Shown: in pieces, positions 62,732 through 64,000 of the stretch
Layout: each line of letters opens with the position of its first letter
Position numbering within the stretch: the first letter of the stretch is position 1
Origin: Mycobacterium barrassiae
Lineage (GTDB): Bacteria > Actinomycetota > Actinomycetes > Mycobacteriales > Mycobacteriaceae
Length of the DNA: 64,000 nt
Assembly (NCBI RefSeq): GCF_025822765.1
Contig: NZ_JACKUK010000029.1
Span: forward strand, 186,001 to 250,000
Reading direction: 5' to 3'
Position numbers and translations under genes: made by a program
The notes under the pieces: generated by a model
Database searches by the model: none
Told to the model about the DNA's origin: nothing
The model's input: only the letters and a program-made list of their open reading frames with translations

Positions 62732-64000
62732 TGGGATGTCTCTTGCAGGATCAACAGATTGCGTACGAGATTGTCGACATCGGGAGTGCCGAGCCCCGTG
62801 ACGAGGTCATAGCCCGGCCCGGCGTTGGCAACGACGTTGCCACCGAGCGTGACGTCGCGAAAAGCCGGTAGCGGCGCGCCCGCCGCGATCCGGTAGAGCT
62901 GTGGGTTGAGAGCGCCGATCAACCGCCCGCCGTTTTCGAGCAGGTACTGGTTCATCACCGCGGCCAGACCCGCCCAGATCGGCGCCGACTGCGACGTCCC
63001 GCCGCCCACCAGGTCGGTCCCCTTGAACACTATGCGCACGCCGGTGAACGGGTCGGCGACGGCTGCCACGTCGGGGGTGAGCCTGCGCTCGGGATCGGTG
63101 TCGGGCAGCACCCCCCGCTGCCATTCCGGGCGCTCGAAGATGTTCGAGACTCCGCCGCCGGTGCCCACCGACAACGGAACGTCGAACCAGGCCTGCTCGG
63201 CGAGCCAGCTGCCGTCCCTCGTCGTGGAGAGTGTGGTCCCGCCGACGTCGGTCATTTCCGGAAGCGACGCCAGCGAATCCAACCCGATGTCGGCTTCGCC
63301 CGGCGGAGACGACCAGTCGTCGCCTCCCTTGCACTCCAGCCCGGCGAGGTCACCGCTGGCGTTGAACGCCGTCGTACCGTGCTCCTGCGCCGCCGCCAGC
63401 GCGGACCGCGCAGGCGCGAGATCGGCCGCGGTGATGAGCTTGTCGCAACCCCAGCCGATCGAGAAGCTCCATACCGCACCGGGATACCGCCGGTCGGCCT
63501 CGGCGAACATCTCGCCGATCTTCTCGAACGCCCCGTCGCCGACGATCGTCGACTGGGCACTGAAGACGACCTTGCGCGCATCCGGTGCGACCGCGTGGGC
63601 CACCTCGAGATCCATCGTCGTCTCACCGCGCGGTTCGTCCAGCGCACCACCGACCACTTCCGGGGTGAACTGCGGCAGACCGTATTTCGCCGAGAAGTCG
63701 TCGAGATCGGATTGGTCGAAGCCGTCGAACGCGAAGAACACGATCGTGCTGCCCTTGCCTGTGTAGCCTTCAGCGGCCAGGTCCGACGCGTTGTACGTCT
63801 TCATCAACGCGCTGGGCATCAGGCCCTTGTCCGGCACATCCAGTGGCAGCATCGGCGTCCGCGACTCGTGGTGCGGCATGTACCCCAGGATGCGGCCCAC
63901 CTCGGCGACTTCGGGAGTCAGCGGTTCGGGAATCGTGGGCTGTTGGGGCGACGCGTAGAACAGCTGTCCGCGCCTTCCGCGGTAATCGTGCACCTCGACG
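62728..64000 (-). CDS. S53 family serine-carboxyl peptidase (sedolisin), 5' end cut
   Basis: Partial: the start lies beyond the right edge; at least 423 residues are present. Catalytic residues of sedolisins are visible: Glu and Asp in ETTMDLEVAHAVAP near the middle, oxyanion Asp in SGDLAGLE, and Ser in GGGTSQSAPIWAGL. The calcium-binding Asp residues fall in FRDVTLGGN and GYDLVTGLGTPD at the C-terminus, so the enzyme looks active. Sedolisins work best at acid pH and are usually exported; the signal peptide or propeptide would be outside the window. First gene of the three-gene operon. Confidence 0.9.
   Translation of the reverse strand, partial: VEVHDYRGRRGQLFYASPQQPTIPEPLTPEVAEVGRILGYMPHHESRTPMLPLDVPDKGLMPSALMKTYNASDLAAEGYTGKGSTIVFFAFDGFDQSDLDDFSAKYGLPQFTPEVVGGALDEPRGETTMDLEVAHAVAPDARKVVFSAQSTIVGDGAFEKIGEMFAEADRRYPGAVWSFSIGWGCDKLITAADLAPARSALAAAQEHGTTAFNASGDLAGLECKGGDDWSSPPGEADIGLDSLASLPEMTDVGGTTLSTTRDGSWLAEQAWFDVPLSVGTGGGVSNIFERPEWQRGVLPDTDPERRLTPDVAAVADPFTGVRIVFKGTDLVGGGTSQSAPIWAGLAAVMNQYLLENGGRLIGALNPQLYRIAAGAPLPAFRDVTLGGNVVANAGPGYDLVTGLGTPDVDNLVRNLLILQETSQ

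Overview
The window reads as chromosome from a rapidly growing, environmental-type mycobacterium (Mycolicibacterium-like). It is GC-rich with many GTG starts and 1-8 base gene overlaps. It carries a complete mce1-type promoter end with its regulator, a MycP1/EccE1/EspB/EspL set, a PtpB-type phosphatase, FusA2, a TB18.5-like protein and many acyl-CoA dehydrogenases. Much of the gene order matches, from memory, the M. tuberculosis Rv0144-Rv0168 and Rv0120c-Rv0121c neighbourhoods, broken up by extra genes. No tRNA, rRNA or CRISPR array was seen.

Layout. 1-10001: Mce1 lipid importer operon on the minus strand (fadD5, yrbE1A, yrbE1B, mce1A-mce1E), divergent from the GntR-type regulator mce1R. mce1A carries a one-base frameshift, and the window cuts mce1E. 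10015-17541: TB18.5-like lipid-binding protein, thioesterase, methyltransferase, an alpha/beta hydrolase fused to a LuxR DNA-binding domain, alcohol dehydrogenase, MscS channel, a 588-residue acyl-CoA dehydrogenase and a TetR regulator. 17702-19104: an IS30-family insertion sequence just upstream of the proton-translocating transhydrogenase genes pntA and pntB (19239-22208). 22277-31006: DUF4436 protein, acyl-CoA dehydrogenases, a two-component system, a decayed tandem duplication of small secreted-protein genes, and the fadE2-ptpB pair. 31010-37367: membrane protein, methyltransferases, HAD hydrolase, quinone oxidoreductase, SDR and aldehyde dehydrogenase, mostly one minus-strand series. 37453-42436: two divergent TetR regulators, a FUSC-type transporter and pirin. 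42554-44571: divergent PTS enzyme I and HPr. 44721-49334: mycP1-eccE1-espB-espL, the distal part of an ESX-1 locus without its core. 49348-54560: HugZ-like protein, an orotate-phosphoribosyltransferase-like enzyme and a four-gene ABC importer. 54742-60807: secreted and membrane proteins, a TetR gene near a perfect 20-bp palindrome, F420-type oxidoreductase, fusA2, YdcF protein and a SigH-like sigma factor. 60804-64000: a tightly overlapping operon of an S53 peptidase, a zinc-ribbon polytopic membrane protein and a membrane-anchored protein.

Themes: lipid and fatty-acid uptake and breakdown (Mce1, FadD5, several FadE, thioesterase, aldehyde dehydrogenase), redox balance (PntAB, F420 and quinone oxidoreductases) and envelope or secretion functions (ESX-1 distal genes, S53 operon, FUSC, MscS). 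The least explained parts are the S53/zinc-ribbon operon, the orphaned ESX-1 module, the small secreted-protein duplication, and several perfect or near-perfect palindromes that look like operators or terminators.
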